From Chryseobacterium sp. ZHDP1 (GTDB taxonomy: Bacteria; Bacteroidota; Bacteroidia; Flavobacteriales; Weeksellaceae), in assembly GCF_018603435.1 (NCBI RefSeq), contig NZ_CP075682.1, positions 4,774,001 to 4,838,000 on the forward strand: DNA of 64,000 bases. Direction: 5' to 3'. The notes beneath the pieces were generated by a model. The model was not told the DNA's origin, did no database searches, and saw nothing but the letters and a program-made list of their open reading frames with translations. Within the stretch, counting starts at the first letter, position 1, and the number at the start of each line of letters is the position of its first letter. The position numbers and the translations under genes were made by a program. This document shows, piece by piece, positions 63,533 through 64,000 of this stretch.

Positions 63533-64000
63533 ATGATTTCAAAAGAAGATGCAGAGTTACTGAAACAGCTTTCCGCAGAAGAGGGACTGAAATTTATTTC
63601 TTCAAAAATTTCGGAAGGGGTTGTTTTCTCCACCTCGCTCGGACAGGAAGATCAGGTAATTACAGATATGATTTTCAAAAATCATCTGCCGGTAAAAGTC
63701 TTCACGCTTGATACTGGAAGACTTTTTTACGAGCACTACGAATTGCTTTCCCAAAATAATTCCCGATACAAAACAAAAACGGAAGTCTATTTTCCGGAAA
63801 GTTCCGACGTGGAAAAATATGTGAATGAAAAAGGAATCAATGCATTTTATCATTCTGTAGAAAACCGAAAAGAATGCTGTTTTATCCGTAAGGTTAAACC
63901 TTTAAACCGCGCATTGGAAAATGCAAAAGTCTGGATTACAGGATTACGTTCCGAACAATCTGAAAACAGAGAAAATATGCCGGTTATAGAATGGGATGAA
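63533..64000 (+). CDS. cysH: Phosphoadenylylsulfate/adenylylsulfate reductase, N-terminal part
   Basis: The first 156 codons of CysH, cut by the window end. The frame starts at the ATG at 63533. SSKISEGVVFSTSLGQEDQV is the P-loop-like PP motif; VFTLDTGRLFYEHYELL and NRKECCFIRKVKPLNRAL follow, the last with the Cys-Cys pair that binds a [4Fe-4S] cluster in APS-type reductases, then WITGLRSEQSENRENM. It reduces activated sulfate to sulfite. The C-terminal ECGLH cysteine lies outside the window. Downstream cys genes cannot be seen. Confidence 0.93.
   Translation, partial: MISKEDAELLKQLSAEEGLKFISSKISEGVVFSTSLGQEDQVITDMIFKNHLPVKVFTLDTGRLFYEHYELLSQNNSRYKTKTEVYFPESSDVEKYVNEKGINAFYHSVENRKECCFIRKVKPLNRALENAKVWITGLRSEQSENRENMPVIEWDE

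Noticed and set aside
1..64000. tRNA or rRNA genes
   Set aside because: I looked for acceptor/T-arm patterns and conserved rRNA blocks in the gaps and saw none; a covariance search was not possible.

Overview
The window looks like chromosomal DNA of a Chryseobacterium-like member of the Flavobacteriia (Weeksellaceae). The evidence is an AT-rich composition, promoters with the Bacteroidetes -7 element TAnnTTTG, three secreted proteins with type IX secretion (T9SS) C-terminal sorting domains, a gldF-gldG pair, and frequent in-frame upstream extensions that are not real starts. I see no rRNA, tRNA, CRISPR array, prophage or intact insertion sequence. Assignments rest on motif recognition only; no database search was run.

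Layout. 1-4.3 kb: housekeeping block (rsmA start on the minus strand, then ftsX, a DUF3098 gene, uppP, a small membrane protein, truB, rluF). 4.3-12 kb: a MITE-like element, a helix-hairpin-helix protein, MerR and AraC regulators, ccoG, an SMP-30 lactonase-like lipoprotein and a DbpA-type helicase. 12-23 kb: rpsA, a secreted M36 protease, an EamA transporter, an alpha/beta hydrolase, rplS, and a large secreted metallophosphoesterase. 23-29 kb: a DoxX protein, scoA and scoB split by an ABC exporter gene on the other strand, a beta-barrel protein, a CBS protein and a DUF4197 protein. 29.5-42 kb: a GH20 hexosaminidase, a Crp/Fnr regulator, a sulfur block (TSUP exporter, metallo-beta-lactamase/rhodanese fusion, two YeeE/YedE halves), glycosylasparaginase, cutC and a GH2 beta-mannosidase. 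42-56 kb: AEC transporter, priA, a PBP4-type peptidase, a secreted M1 peptidase, a frameshifted cupin gene, kbl, a lipoprotein, a HemJ-like protein, gldF and gldG. 56-64 kb: a LamG-like/deoxyribosyltransferase-like (TIR-like) protein, an AraC regulator, a 1.7-kb tandem array, an SDR, small accessory genes, an Rrf2 regulator and the start of cysH.

How the genes fit together. The hexosaminidase, beta-mannosidase and glycosylasparaginase are the enzymes needed to strip the core of N-linked glycans. The Crp/Fnr-TSUP-MBL/rhodanese-YeeE/YedE block looks like a persulfide or thiosulfate handling module; two of its genes share an almost identical palindromic upstream element. A second, different 23-bp palindromic element is shared by cysH and the kbl/cupin intergenic region and is a candidate Rrf2 operator.

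The least explained DNA is intergenic: a six-unit structured tandem array with a higher-order 886-bp duplication (57.7-59.45 kb), a second array with a unit of about 220 bp (33.9-34.6 kb), and a dispersed repeat family with constant flanks around a variable hairpin core.
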